Shown piece by piece: positions 33,006-42,212 of a stretch of 64,000 nucleotides of DNA. The notes under the pieces are model-generated. The model was not told the origin of the DNA. It did no database searches and saw nothing but the letters and a program-made list of their open reading frames with translations. The translations under genes were made by a program, and so were the position numbers. Each line of letters begins with the position of its first letter. Position 1 is the stretch's first letter. This DNA is from CAYNRE01 sp964399535 (GTDB taxonomy: Bacteria > Planctomycetota > Planctomycetia > Pirellulales > CAYNRE01). Location: positions 1 to 64,000 of the forward strand of contig CAYNRE010000070.1 in the NCBI GenBank assembly GCA_964399535.1. The letters run 5' to 3'.

Positions 33006-34193
33006 CTAGGCTCCCACCGCGGCGACCACCTTTTGGGCGGCGTCGGTCAGGTCGGCGGCCGAGATAATGTCGACATCGCCGGAAGAGAGCAGTTTGCGCC
33101 CTTCCTCGACTTCGGTCCCCTCGAGCCGCACCACCAGCGGCACATTGAAACCGACTGTCTTGTAGGCCTCGAGCACCGCCGAGGCGATGGTGGTGCATCG
33201 CATGATGCCGCCGAAAATGTTGACCAGCACGGCCCGCACGTTCTTGTCGGCCAACAAGATGCGAAAGGCCTCGGTCACCTGTTGCACATTGGCGCCGCCA
33301 CCGACGTCGAGAAAGTTGGCCGGCTCGCCGCCGTGCAGCTTGATGATGTCCATCGTGCTCATGGCCAGGCCGGCGCCATTGACCAGGCAGCCAATGTTGC
33401 CGGAAAGCTTTACGTAGCTCAGCCCCGCCTCGGCCGCGCGAACTTCGGCCGGCTCTTCCTCGGCCAAATCGCGAAACTCGGCCAGGTCCTTGTGCCGAAA
33501 CAGGGCGTTGTCGTCAAAGGTCATCTTGGCGTCGAGCGCGATCAACTCCCCGCTCTTGGTGACCACCAACGGGTTGATCTCGGCCAGGCTGCAGTCCGAG
33601 GCCACGAACACCCGGCACAGCCCCTGCATAAATTTCTCGGCCGAGCGGGCCGAAGTGCCCGACAGACCGAGCTTGGCGCAGAGCTTGCGCACCTGGTAGC
33701 TCCAGAGCCCCGTGTCGGGGTGGAAGCTTTCCTTGAAGATCAATTCAGGGGTCTTGGCGGCCACCTCCTCGATATTCACCCCACCCTCGCTCGAGACCAT
33801 CAGTACCGGCCGCTTGGCAGCGCGGTCGACGACGATGCCCAGGTACAGTTCGCGGGCGATATCACAGCCCTCTTCGACAAGCACCTGGCGAACCGTTTGC
33901 CCCTCGGGGCCGGTCTGGATCGTCACCAGCCGCTGCCCCAGCAGGTTGCCGGCCACCTGGCTGGCCTCGGCGGCGCTACGCACCAGTTGCACGCCGCGCT
34001 GCGACGGGTTGGACTCGATCGTTCCCTTGCCACGCCCGCCGGCGTGAATCTGCGATTTCACCACCGCCAGCGAACCGCCCAACTCGGTGAAGGCGGCCGC
34101 CGCCTCTTCCGCAGTGCGGGCCACGATTCCCCGGGGCACCGCCACGCCGGCGCGGCGCAACACTTCTTTGGCTTGAAATTCGTGAATCTTCAT
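33006..34193 (-). CDS. sucC: Succinyl-CoA synthetase beta subunit
   Basis: The product is 395 residues. ATP-grasp features are KSQIHAGGRGKGTIES and EINPLVVTKSGELIALDAKM. The CoA-ligase domain has NGAGLAMSTMDIIKLHGGEPANF and NIFGGIMRCTTIA. The N-terminus MKIHEFQAKEVLRRAGVAVP is canonical. It is the first gene of a sucCD operon. A divergent intergenic of 277 bp separates it from the EF-hand gene. Confidence 0.97.
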   Translation of the reverse strand: MKIHEFQAKEVLRRAGVAVPRGIVARTAEEAAAAFTELGGSLAVVKSQIHAGGRGKGTIESNPSQRGVQLVRSAAEASQVAGNLLGQRLVTIQTGPEGQTVRQVLVEEGCDIARELYLGIVVDRAAKRPVLMVSSEGGVNIEEVAAKTPELIFKESFHPDTGLWSYQVRKLCAKLGLSGTSARSAEKFMQGLCRVFVASDCSLAEINPLVVTKSGELIALDAKMTFDDNALFRHKDLAEFRDLAEEEPAEVRAAEAGLSYVKLSGNIGCLVNGAGLAMSTMDIIKLHGGEPANFLDVGGGANVQQVTEAFRILLADKNVRAVLVNIFGGIMRCTTIASAVLEAYKTVGFNVPLVVRLEGTEVEEGRKLLSSGDVDIISAADLTDAAQKVVAAVGA

Positions 34194-34470
34194 GCGGCGG
34201 GGTGCACCAGTGGTGGGGTAGGTAGGGAAAGCAGCCCGAGGCGCGGCACTGCTGGCAACCGCTGAGGTGGCCGGGAAAGGGGCGAATTATAGGACCGGCG
34301 GCGCGGCAGGGTCAACAGCGTCGACCAAACGCGGCGTGCCGCCGCGGCCCTCCGAGCCAGGCACAACGCTTTTCCAGCTTCATCTTGGCTTCAGGTACGG
34401 TTCCCTACGATTGCGACAGAAGTGGTGCGACGGCACCGCTGGCCTTACGGAATTAGAAGGAACTCCACAC

Positions 34471-35244
34471 ATGCTCAATCCATCGTTTCGCGGAAGCTGC
34501 CTGCTGGCCCTCGGGCTGCTGGCCACGACGACGGCCGCTGTCGCACAACCCCCCGGACCACCCCCGGGAGACGGCGACGGGCCGCCTCGTGGCGCTCGGC
34601 ACGATCGCCCGGGACACCCCGTGATGCAACTGCTCGACACCGACCACGACGGCACGTTGTCGGGCGAAGAGATCGACGCCGCGCCCCAGGCGCTGCGGGA
34701 AATGGATCGGAATGGCGACTCGACCATCTCGCCCGATGAATTGCCCGCGCCTCCACCGCCCCCCGGCGGCGGTCCGCAAGGGCGCGGCGACCGCGGTGGC
34801 CGGCGTGGTCGCCGCGGGCCTGGCGATGGCCCTCCGGGCCAGGGGGGTGGAGATTTTCCAGGTCCGCCGGGCGGGTTCGGCGGCCCTCCGGGAGGTGGCC
34901 CTGCGGGGCGAGGTGGCTTCGACGGCCCTCAGGGTGGACCGCCAATTGGCCACGTGCTTCCGCCGTTCGCTCGCGGGCACTTGCAGCTCGACGAGGCTCA
35001 GACGGCCCAGCTCAACCAGCTTGAAAGCGACGTTCGCGAGCGGCTGACCAGCATCCTCTCCGAAGAGCAGCTTCAGCAGCTCGAGCGGATGATGCGGCAG
35101 GGCCCAGGCGGCCAGCAATTCGGCCCTGGTGGTCCGGGCGGACCCGGCGGTCGCGGCGGGCCCGGGGGTGGGCCCGGCGGCCCGGGGGGTGGTCGCGGGC
35201 GTGGCGGCGCTGGCCGACGCGGACCTCCGCCCGGCCAAGACTAA
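34471..35244 (+). CDS. Exported EF-hand protein with Gly/Pro/Arg-rich low-complexity segments
   Basis: The product is 257 residues from ATG at 34471, with AAGGA nine bases upstream. A signal peptide (CLLALGLLATTTAAVAQ) is followed by two EF-hands: LDTDHDGTLSGEEID and MDRNGDSTISPDEL. A Gly/Pro/Arg-rich stretch, a helical part with LDEAQTAQLNQLESDVRERL and SILSEEQLQQLERM (LTXXQ-like), and a second GGPGG/GRGG-rich tail complete it. It is likely a calcium-responsive periplasmic protein. It is upstream of the peroxidase and two-component genes on the same strand. Confidence 0.85.
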   Translation: MLNPSFRGSCLLALGLLATTTAAVAQPPGPPPGDGDGPPRGARHDRPGHPVMQLLDTDHDGTLSGEEIDAAPQALREMDRNGDSTISPDELPAPPPPPGGGPQGRGDRGGRRGRRGPGDGPPGQGGGDFPGPPGGFGGPPGGGPAGRGGFDGPQGGPPIGHVLPPFARGHLQLDEAQTAQLNQLESDVRERLTSILSEEQLQQLERMMRQGPGGQQFGPGGPGGPGGRGGPGGGPGGPGGGRGRGGAGRRGPPPGQD

Positions 35245-35449
35245 GCTCTGGCCCGCTCTTGGTTGGCGGACCAGGCGAAATCGCGGATTGCGACTGCTCC
35301 GCTCCCGACTCATCAAACGCCCGCTGGGCATTTCTAGAGCGCGCCGGCCGTTGAACCACTCACCGGCCGACGCGGCTCTGCCCTCGTCCGATCGCTCTTC
35401 TCGCTGGTTTCTCATCACAGCTTCGTTTCGCACCTGGGGAGTTTTCACC

Positions 35450-37786
35450 ATGAAGAAGAAGTTCCGCGCGCTGGGAGTCGATGCGCTCGAATCCCGCACC
35501 CTGATGGCGGTCGACCTAGCCTCGTTCGGGCCCGCGCTCAGCCCGACGCAATACACCTTCGACGGCACAGGCAACAACCTGGCCCACCCCGACTGGGGCA
35601 GCGCGGGCGAAGGCCTGTTGCGGCTAGCCCCGTCCGACTACGGCGATGGTCTTTCCGAGCCGGCGGGTGCCGATCGCCCGAGCCCCCGCGAGATCAGCAA
35701 CGCCCTGGCCGACAGCCAGGGGGAAGACCTTCTCAGCCAGGGGCGGCTCTCGGCCATGGCCCATGCCTGGGGTCAGTTCATCGATCACGATCTGGATCTC
35801 ACCGTTAGCAACGAGGCGGAATATTTTCCCGTGCCAGCGCCCGCGGGCGATCCCTGGTTCGACCCCCGGTCCACCGGCGACCAGGTCATTCCCCTGACCC
35901 GGTCGGAGTTCGACCCGACCACGGGCACCGCGGAAGGCGGTCCTCGCGAGCAGCTCAACCGCATTACCGCCTGGCTCGATGGATCGATGATTTACGGCAG
36001 CAGTGCCGAGACATCGGCGGCCCTGCGCAGCTTGGAAGGGGGCCGGCTGAAAACCGGGCCCGACGACTTGCTCCCCCTGAACCTGGCCGAGGTACTCGGG
36101 GCCCCGCCGCTGGCCATGGCCAACTCGGGGCAACACGCCACGAGCGGCGAGCTGTTTGCCGCGGGCGACGTGAGGGCGAACGAAAACATCGAGCTTACCT
36201 CGCTGCACACGCTGTGGCTGAGGGAACACAACTACTGGGCCGACCGAATCTCGGCAGCCAATCCGCGGTGGTCCGACGAACAGGTTTTCCAGCAGGCTCG
36301 CTCGATCGTCATTGCCGAACTGCAGGCGATCACCTATCGCGAGTGGCTGCCAACCCTGCTCGGCCCCGGCGCGCTGGATCCCTACCGGGGCTACGATCCG
36401 CGGGTGAACCCCGGCATCAGCAACGAGTTTTCGACCGCCGCCTTCCGGTTTGGACACAGCCTGCTAGGAGACGAGGTGGAGTTTCTCGACGACCAGGGCC
36501 GGCCGGTTGCCGACGAAGTACCGCTCAGCGAAGCCTTCTTTCACCCTCAACTGCTGGCCGAGCAAGGCATCGACGCGGTGATCAAGTACCTGGGCTCCGA
36601 TCCCTCGTCAGAACTCGACACCCAAGTGGTCGACAGCGTGCGGAACTTCTTGTTCGGCCCCCCGGGCTCGGGCGGGCTCGACCTGGTCAGCTTGAACATC
36701 CAACGGGGCCGCGACCACGGGCTGGCCGACTATAACGCGGTGCGCGAAGCGCTGGGTCTGGGCCGAGTCGACGACTTCGGCCAGATCTCGAGCGACCCCG
36801 AGGTGCAGAACAAGCTGAGGCAGCTCTATGGCTCGGTCGACAACGTCGATCTCTGGGTTGGCGTGCTGGCCGAAGACCATGCACCAGGGTCGAATGTCGG
36901 CCCCACCGCCCAGGCGATCATCGCCGATCAGTTCGAACGGCTTCGCGACGGCGACCGGTTCTGGTACCAGAGGGCGTTTCAGGGGCCGATGCTCGACCAG
37001 TTGGAGCATACCCGGCTCAGCGACGTAATTCGCCGGCATACCGAGCTGCAAAACCTGCAGCCTAACGTGTTTCGGTTCGACCCCAGCCTGGCGGGGCGAG
37101 TAACGGTCGATGGCAATCGCGATGGTCGTCCCCAGCCCTTTGAGCGCGGAGCGGCCCAGGTAACCGTCGAACTGGTTTCGCTTGAGGACCACCAGGTGGT
37201 GGCCACCACCCGAACCGACAGCGAGGGGCGATACCGCTTCGATGTCGACGATGGCTTGCGCACGGGCCGGTATCTGGTGCGCGTGACGAGCCTGGACGGC
37301 CAGGCGGCGCCGCCCCAGCAGCACGCCGGTTCGATCGATCGCCCGACCCAGGCCGCGGCGCCTGGCTGGACGAGCCGGGTGGTCGCCATTAATCGGGGCG
37401 ACCAACGGCTGGCGGGGCTCGACTTGGTTGTACCGGCACGCGGGCCGCAGCCGGGCGATCGCTTGCCCCCAGGCTCGAACTCCACGGGTCCCCCCACCAC
37501 GAAGCACCAGCCCGATCGGGTCGGTCCGCCTCCGACCGCCGCGCGGCCGGCCTTGCGCCCTGTTGGACTAATGGGTTCGGCCGACGACCGCGACGGCGCT
37601 TCAGCAGCCATGCCCCCGCGACCGCTCGGCAAGGATGAGAGCCCCGGCGCGAGCGCGAATCCGCCGCGCGGGAAGGCGCCCGGGCAGCAACCGGGGATCT
37701 CGCCCACGATGCACCAAGCGGCGGTCGATTTGCTGATGGCTCGGGTGGCGGCTCCGGCGCCCCTGCCGCGGTCGCGCGGCCGGTAA
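35450..37786 (+). CDS. Secreted animal-type haem peroxidase
   Basis: The product is 778 residues from ATG at 35450, with GGGGAG nine bases upstream. ALESRTLMAVDL near the N-terminus is a LEPR-XLL-type export motif. The peroxidase domain has distal H113 (WGQFIDHDLDLT), R258 with EHN (LWLREHNYWADRI), proximal H336 (FRFGHSLLGDE) and NIQRGRDHGLADYN. This superfamily (MPO/LPO/peroxidasin type) oxidises halides or phenols with hydrogen peroxide. A short SdrD-like module (RVTVDGNRDGRPQPF, DSEGRYRFDVDDG) and a long Pro-rich C-terminal region follow. Confidence 0.93.
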   Translation: MKKKFRALGVDALESRTLMAVDLASFGPALSPTQYTFDGTGNNLAHPDWGSAGEGLLRLAPSDYGDGLSEPAGADRPSPREISNALADSQGEDLLSQGRLSAMAHAWGQFIDHDLDLTVSNEAEYFPVPAPAGDPWFDPRSTGDQVIPLTRSEFDPTTGTAEGGPREQLNRITAWLDGSMIYGSSAETSAALRSLEGGRLKTGPDDLLPLNLAEVLGAPPLAMANSGQHATSGELFAAGDVRANENIELTSLHTLWLREHNYWADRISAANPRWSDEQVFQQARSIVIAELQAITYREWLPTLLGPGALDPYRGYDPRVNPGISNEFSTAAFRFGHSLLGDEVEFLDDQGRPVADEVPLSEAFFHPQLLAEQGIDAVIKYLGSDPSSELDTQVVDSVRNFLFGPPGSGGLDLVSLNIQRGRDHGLADYNAVREALGLGRVDDFGQISSDPEVQNKLRQLYGSVDNVDLWVGVLAEDHAPGSNVGPTAQAIIADQFERLRDGDRFWYQRAFQGPMLDQLEHTRLSDVIRRHTELQNLQPNVFRFDPSLAGRVTVDGNRDGRPQPFERGAAQVTVELVSLEDHQVVATTRTDSEGRYRFDVDDGLRTGRYLVRVTSLDGQAAPPQQHAGSIDRPTQAAAPGWTSRVVAINRGDQRLAGLDLVVPARGPQPGDRLPPGSNSTGPPTTKHQPDRVGPPPTAARPALRPVGLMGSADDRDGASAAMPPRPLGKDESPGASANPPRGKAPGQQPGISPTMHQAAVDLLMARVAAPAPLPRSRGR

Positions 37787-37985
37787 CAGGGGCCGCGGGA
37801 CCGGTCGCGGGGGGTAGAATAGGTACTAGGTAGTCGTTGCCGGCGCCAAGTCGATTTCGATTCGGCTTGCGCGCCGGCACCCGCCCAACCGCGGTTCGCC
37901 GAGAAATCGGGCGATCCGCGGCCCTCGGCACCCCCGATCGCCGCAGGGCGGGGCAAGTTGTCTCGGAAAATGAAGGAAACGGTTC

Positions 37986-38639
37986 GTGCGCGTGCTGGTG
38001 ATCGAAGACGAGCCCGATCTGCGACGCGCGCTCGTGCAGTCGTTGGGGGAAGCCGGGTTCGCGGTCGATCAGGCAGGCGACGGCCCCTTGGGTTTGTCCA
38101 AGGCCCTGGACTGGGACTACGACGCCGTGGTGCTCGACCTGATGCTACCCGGGCTCGACGGCTGGCAGGTGCTGTCAAGGCTGCGAGCGGTGAAGAAGAC
38201 ACCCGTCTTGATCCTTACCGCCCGCGACGCCGTCGACGACCGAGTGCGCGGACTGGACCAGGGGGCCGACGACTACCTGGTCAAGCCCTTCGCGCTCAGC
38301 GAGCTGCTGGCGCGGGTAAGGGCGTTGATACGCCGGGCGGCGGGGCAGGCCGAAGCGGTGATTCGGCTGGGCGAGTTCGAAGTGGATACCGCGGCGCGAG
38401 TCGTCCGCCGCGGCGCCGTAGTCATTCCGCTTACCGCCCGCGAGTATGCCTTGCTCGAACTGCTGGCCCTGAACCGCGGAAAACTGATTACCCGAACTCT
38501 GATCTACGATCACCTTTTTGGCGAAGACGAAAACTCGCTCTCCAATCTGGTCGACGTCCACGTTTCGCACTTGCGCAAAAAGCTGGGGCGCGACCTGATC
38601 GTGACCCGGCGCGGCCAGGGGTACCTGATTGATGCCTAA
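37986..38639 (+). CDS. OmpR/PhoB-family response regulator
   Basis: The product is 217 residues from a GTG start with AAGGAAA upstream. The receiver domain has the acidic pair in VIEDEPDLR, phospho-acceptor D51 (VVLDLMLPGLDGW) and K in DDYLVKPFALSELLARV. The C-terminal winged helix is seen in LTAREYALLELLALN and SNLVDVHVSHLRKKLG. It is a DNA-binding transcription regulator close to the QseB/CusR group. Its 3' end overlaps the kinase gene by eight bases. Confidence 0.96.
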   Translation: MRVLVIEDEPDLRRALVQSLGEAGFAVDQAGDGPLGLSKALDWDYDAVVLDLMLPGLDGWQVLSRLRAVKKTPVLILTARDAVDDRVRGLDQGADDYLVKPFALSELLARVRALIRRAAGQAEAVIRLGEFEVDTAARVVRRGAVVIPLTAREYALLELLALNRGKLITRTLIYDHLFGEDENSLSNLVDVHVSHLRKKLGRDLIVTRRGQGYLIDA

Positions 38640-40416
38640 ACCGCGGTGGTGGCGATCGCTGCGCTGGCGGCTGCAAGCCTGGCATGCGCTGATCCTACTG
38701 GCCGTGGTGGCCGGGCTGGGCGTGGCGCTTTACGTTCAATTGCGGGTTTCGCGCCTGGACGAAATCGATTCCGAACTGCTTGCTGCCGCCCGGGTGCTGG
38801 AAGGGGTGTTGCGGACGGTGCCGCCCCCTGTGCTGCGGGGAGAGCCGGGCCCGCCTCGGCGTCCGCCGCTTGAAGGGCGCCCGGACCGCCCCTTAGGCCC
38901 ACCGGGCCCCGGCGAACCACGCGACGACCATCCAGGACCGCGGCGCCCACCTCCCGGCGAGCCGGGACCGCCGCGCCGGGGGCGGCCACCGTCGGCGTAC
39001 AACCCCCGCGCGAGCGCACTTCAACCGGTCGCCTGGCAAGTCGACGAGCCCGACCGGGCGGCTGGCGAGGAACCGCCTCAAGCGCCACCGCCGCGCGGAC
39101 GGCGTTTTTCTCCTCCCGGCCCCGGCGAGCCACGTCGCGACGACCGGGGCAGGGGAGGGCCGCCCCCCGGGGGGCCGATGCCAGGGCCTCCGCATGAGCA
39201 ATGGCAGTGGGCGCTAACCCTGCCCAGTTCGCTGGTCGAGCGCCACGCGCGGTGCGATACGCCCCCGTATTTCCTAGTCTGGCTGGCCGACGAACGCATT
39301 TGGCATCGCTCGACCGGTCGCCCTTCGACAATTCCCGGTCCCCAGGCGGTACGCAGCTCGCGCCGCGCTGGCCAGGGGGCCGTGCGGCAGCGAGGCCCCT
39401 TGCGCGAAGTGATTCTCGACGGTCCCGAAGGAACGCGCGTTCTGGTCGGGCGGTCGATCGAGGCCGAATGGGCCGGCCTGACCCGGCTGGCCTGGCAACT
39501 GGCGGCCACGGGAGTCGCGGTGTGGGCGCTGGGGCTGGCGGGCGGCTGGTGGCTTTCGACCGGGGCGTTGCGGCCGATTCGCGAAATCACCTCGACCGCC
39601 GAGCGAATTTCGTCGGTCAACCTGACCGAGCGAATTAAGGCCGACGAGCTCGATACCGAACTGGCTCAACTGTCCGAGGTGCTCAATGGCATGCTCGACC
39701 GGCTGGAAGAGGCGTTCCGTCGGCAAACCCAGTTCACGGCCGACGCCTCGCACGAGCTGCGCACGCCGCTGGCGGTCATTCTCTCGCACGTCGAGCTGGC
39801 CCTGGCTCGGCCCCGCAGCCCCGACGAGTACCGCGAGAGTTTGCAGACCTGTGGCCAGGCCGCCCGGCGACTCGTTTCGCTGGTCGAAGACCTGTTGATG
39901 TTGGCCCGGGTCGATGCCGGCGGGCTGGAGTTGCATCGCCAGCCGACCGATCTGCGTAAACTGGCCGAGGAAACACGCGCTTGGCTGGCGCCGCAAGCGG
40001 CCGAGCGAGAGGTGTGCCTGGTGCTCGAGGGAGATTCCGCGCCGGTGCTGGCCGACCCCGATCGCTTGGCGCAGGTACTGCGAAACCTGTTGGAAAACGC
40101 CATCCTGTATCACCGCCCCGGCGGCCAAGTAACGATCGCCACGGGCCGCGAGGGGGCGACGGCGCTGGCGACCGTAAGCGACAACGGCCCTGGAATTGCG
40201 CCCGAAGATCTGGCCCGCCTGTTCGATCGATTCTACCGGGCCGACCGCTCGCGAACTCGCGTCAGCGGCGGCAGCGGGCTGGGTCTGGCCATTGCCCGGG
40301 GCATTGTCGAAGCCCATGGGGGGCGGCTGACGGTTCGCAGCCAGCCGGGGCAGGGGAGCGAGTTTCGTCTCGAGCTGCCGGCGGCCGACGACCCAAGCGA
40401 TCAGATGGTGTCTTGA
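38632..40416 (+). CDS. Sensor histidine kinase with Pro/Arg-rich periplasmic domain
   Basis: The product is 594 residues from ATG at 38632, inside the regulator gene. Transmembrane helix 1 is ALILLAVVAGLGVALYV. The extracytoplasmic region of about 240 residues is dominated by PPRR/GPPGP/GEPG-type low complexity. Transmembrane helix 2 (AATGVAVWALGLAGGWW) and a HAMP domain follow. The HisKA H374 is in DASHELRTPLAVI. The HATPase shows NLLENAILYH, DNGPGIAPED and GGSGLGLAIARGI. It pairs with the upstream regulator. The signal is unknown; the low-complexity sensor resembles that of the nearby EF-hand protein. Confidence 0.94.
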   Translation: MPKPRWWRSLRWRLQAWHALILLAVVAGLGVALYVQLRVSRLDEIDSELLAAARVLEGVLRTVPPPVLRGEPGPPRRPPLEGRPDRPLGPPGPGEPRDDHPGPRRPPPGEPGPPRRGRPPSAYNPRASALQPVAWQVDEPDRAAGEEPPQAPPPRGRRFSPPGPGEPRRDDRGRGGPPPGGPMPGPPHEQWQWALTLPSSLVERHARCDTPPYFLVWLADERIWHRSTGRPSTIPGPQAVRSSRRAGQGAVRQRGPLREVILDGPEGTRVLVGRSIEAEWAGLTRLAWQLAATGVAVWALGLAGGWWLSTGALRPIREITSTAERISSVNLTERIKADELDTELAQLSEVLNGMLDRLEEAFRRQTQFTADASHELRTPLAVILSHVELALARPRSPDEYRESLQTCGQAARRLVSLVEDLLMLARVDAGGLELHRQPTDLRKLAEETRAWLAPQAAEREVCLVLEGDSAPVLADPDRLAQVLRNLLENAILYHRPGGQVTIATGREGATALATVSDNGPGIAPEDLARLFDRFYRADRSRTRVSGGSGLGLAIARGIVEAHGGRLTVRSQPGQGSEFRLELPAADDPSDQMVS

Positions 40417-40643
40417 TCGGGAAACACCACCTCGCGCCCGTTGTTCCAAATCAACACGCAAGGGCCTTCGTCGTCGTCGATGAATTCGTATACCCGCACG
40501 TCGACACGGCGGCTGGTGCGGCGGCACTCTTTCAAAATGCCCAGGGCGTCGTGCAGGGCCTCCTGCCGGGTGAAGTAAATCTCCGGGTCGGCCGGCACAC
40601 CGTCGTAGATGTCGACGAGGATATAGCGTTCGTGGCGGCTCAT
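40401..40643 (-). CDS. Small conserved-looking protein of unknown function
   Basis: The product is 80 residues from ATG at 40643. It reads YILVDIYDGVPADPEIYF, TRQEALHDALGILKECRR and VDVRVYEFIDDDEGPCVLI, a compact alpha/beta protein with no signal or transmembrane segment. Its last 16 bases overlap the end of the histidine kinase gene in convergent orientation. I do not recognise the family; protein-like composition supports it as a real gene. Confidence 0.65.
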   Translation of the reverse strand: MSRHERYILVDIYDGVPADPEIYFTRQEALHDALGILKECRRTSRRVDVRVYEFIDDDEGPCVLIWNNGREVVFPDQDTI

Positions 40644-40756
40644 GCGCTGCGGTGACCGGTGCGGGTGCGCGGGGGCCAGGCGCGGCCAAAGGGGTCCGCG
40701 ATTCCACCGGGCTAGGTAGCGGGCGGCCCCAGTATAAAAACCGCCTAATTCCAGCG

Positions 40757-41440
40757 TCAAACCGCCGCCCCTGTCCCGCCGAACTTTTTGTCGCCGGCGC
40801 CGGCGGGCCGCACGGCCGCGACCACCACCTGGCGGGCAAAGTCGAGTCCCAGCAGTCGGAATAGCCAGCCGAACAGGTACCGGCGAACCCAGGCCGTGGT
40901 CCAGGGGTCGTGATGCACGCGCCAGATGCCGGTTACCTCGAGCCCGCTCTGGGTCACCAGCCCGGCCAGTTCGTCGTAACAAAGCGGGGTCCGGTGGGTC
41001 ATATCGCGCAGGTAGGCGGGCGGGTAGTAAGTGTTGGGAGTGCTGAGGATCAATTGCCCCCCAGGGGCCAGCCGAGTGGCAATTTGGCCGAGCCAATGCG
41101 GCAATTCCTCCGCCGGCAAGTGCTCCGCCACTTCTAGGGCAAAGACCAAGTCGAACGGGCCAACAACCGAGTCGAAGCTTTGATGGTCGTGGCCCCCGGC
41201 GGGATCCGGATCGAGGGAAACATATTCGAGCCCCGGGAATCGCTCGCGCAGACGCTGGGCAAAGCGGCGGTCGCCGGCGCCGATTTCCAGCACGCGCTGG
41301 CCGTCGCGCGCGGTTGCCATCACCCGTTGGCTGGCCCTCCGCACCATGGGCAAGCGCATGAGTGGGCCGAAGCGCCGGGCCGCCGCCCGGCGGGCCTGGT
41401 ACTGGGCCGCCCAAGAAAAAGGCTCGCGCTCGCCCGCCAT
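40757..41440 (-). CDS. Class I SAM-dependent methyltransferase
   Basis: The product is 227 residues. The SAM-binding motif I is VLEIGAGDRRFAQRL, with LDPDPAG as motif II, DLVFALEVAEHL as motif III and LAPGGQLILSTPN as motif IV. The N-terminal 45 residues are basic and the C-terminus is amphipathic (RRYLFGWLFRLLGLDF), perhaps membrane-peripheral. The substrate is unknown; methyltransferase 11/23-type enzymes act on lipids, quinones or glycans. It begins 19 bp after rnc, so they probably form one transcript. Confidence 0.87.
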   Translation of the reverse strand: MAGEREPFSWAAQYQARRAAARRFGPLMRLPMVRRASQRVMATARDGQRVLEIGAGDRRFAQRLRERFPGLEYVSLDPDPAGGHDHQSFDSVVGPFDLVFALEVAEHLPAEELPHWLGQIATRLAPGGQLILSTPNTYYPPAYLRDMTHRTPLCYDELAGLVTQSGLEVTGIWRVHHDPWTTAWVRRYLFGWLFRLLGLDFARQVVVAAVRPAGAGDKKFGGTGAAV

Positions 41441-41459
41441 GGTTCCGCCGAGCCTGTCC

Positions 41460-42212
41460 CTACTCGGGAGAAAACGGGGCCGTTTCGCCCGCCAGTTCGC
41501 TCAGGGCGTTGAGGGCTGCCCGCTGCTCCGCCTCTTTCTTGTTTCGCCCCCAGGCCGGTGTATAGCGCTGGCGACCGACTTGGGCCGAGATTTGGAAACA
41601 CTTGCTGTGATCGGGCCCCCGCTCGTCGAGCAGCTGGTACGTGGGGGTCGTGCCGTATTGGCGCTGGGCCAACTGCTGCAGGACCGACTTGTAGTTGCCG
41701 CCGTGCTGCCCCTCGGCCGCTTGTTCGATCTCGCTGCCAATCGCCCGTTGAATGAAATTTCGGGCCGCCTCGTGGCCGCCATCGAGCGCGATCGCGGCGA
41801 CGAGCGATTCGAACACGTCGGATAACAGCGAGGGGGGCACGCTGGGGTGCGACGACATGCCCTTGCCGAGAATTAAGAATTCTTCCAGCCCCAGCGATTG
41901 GCTGATCTTGGTACAGGTTTGGCGGCTGACCACGATCGACTTGATCTTGGTCAGTTCACCCTCGAGGTATTCGGGATACTGGTGGTACAGGATTTCGCAA
42001 ACCACGGCCCCCAAAATCGCATCGCCAAGAAACTCGAGCCGTTCGTTCGAAGCCAGCCGATGCTGCGCCCCCGAGGCGTGCGTGAGCGCCGCCCGCAAAA
42101 GCGATTTGTCGCGAAACGTGTAGCCCACCCGGCCTTCCACCTCGGTCCAGGGATTGGACGATTCGGCGGTCGGGTCGTCGGCGGCGGGCTCATCGGCGGC
42201 GTGAAGAGACAT
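41460..42212 (-). CDS. rnc: Ribonuclease III
   Basis: The product is 250 residues from ATG at 42212, with GAGGTG six bases upstream; a GTG three codons earlier is possible. The signature NERLEFLGDAILGAVV carries the metal-binding Glu and Asp, and DVFESLVAAIALDGG supplies the second acidic cluster. The C-terminal double-stranded RNA-binding domain is seen in NYKSVLQQLAQ and RNKKEAEQRAALNALSEL. It processes rRNA precursors and other double-stranded RNA. Confidence 0.96.
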   Translation of the reverse strand: MSLHAADEPAADDPTAESSNPWTEVEGRVGYTFRDKSLLRAALTHASGAQHRLASNERLEFLGDAILGAVVCEILYHQYPEYLEGELTKIKSIVVSRQTCTKISQSLGLEEFLILGKGMSSHPSVPPSLLSDVFESLVAAIALDGGHEAARNFIQRAIGSEIEQAAEGQHGGNYKSVLQQLAQRQYGTTPTYQLLDERGPDHSKCFQISAQVGRQRYTPAWGRNKKEAEQRAALNALSELAGETAPFSPE

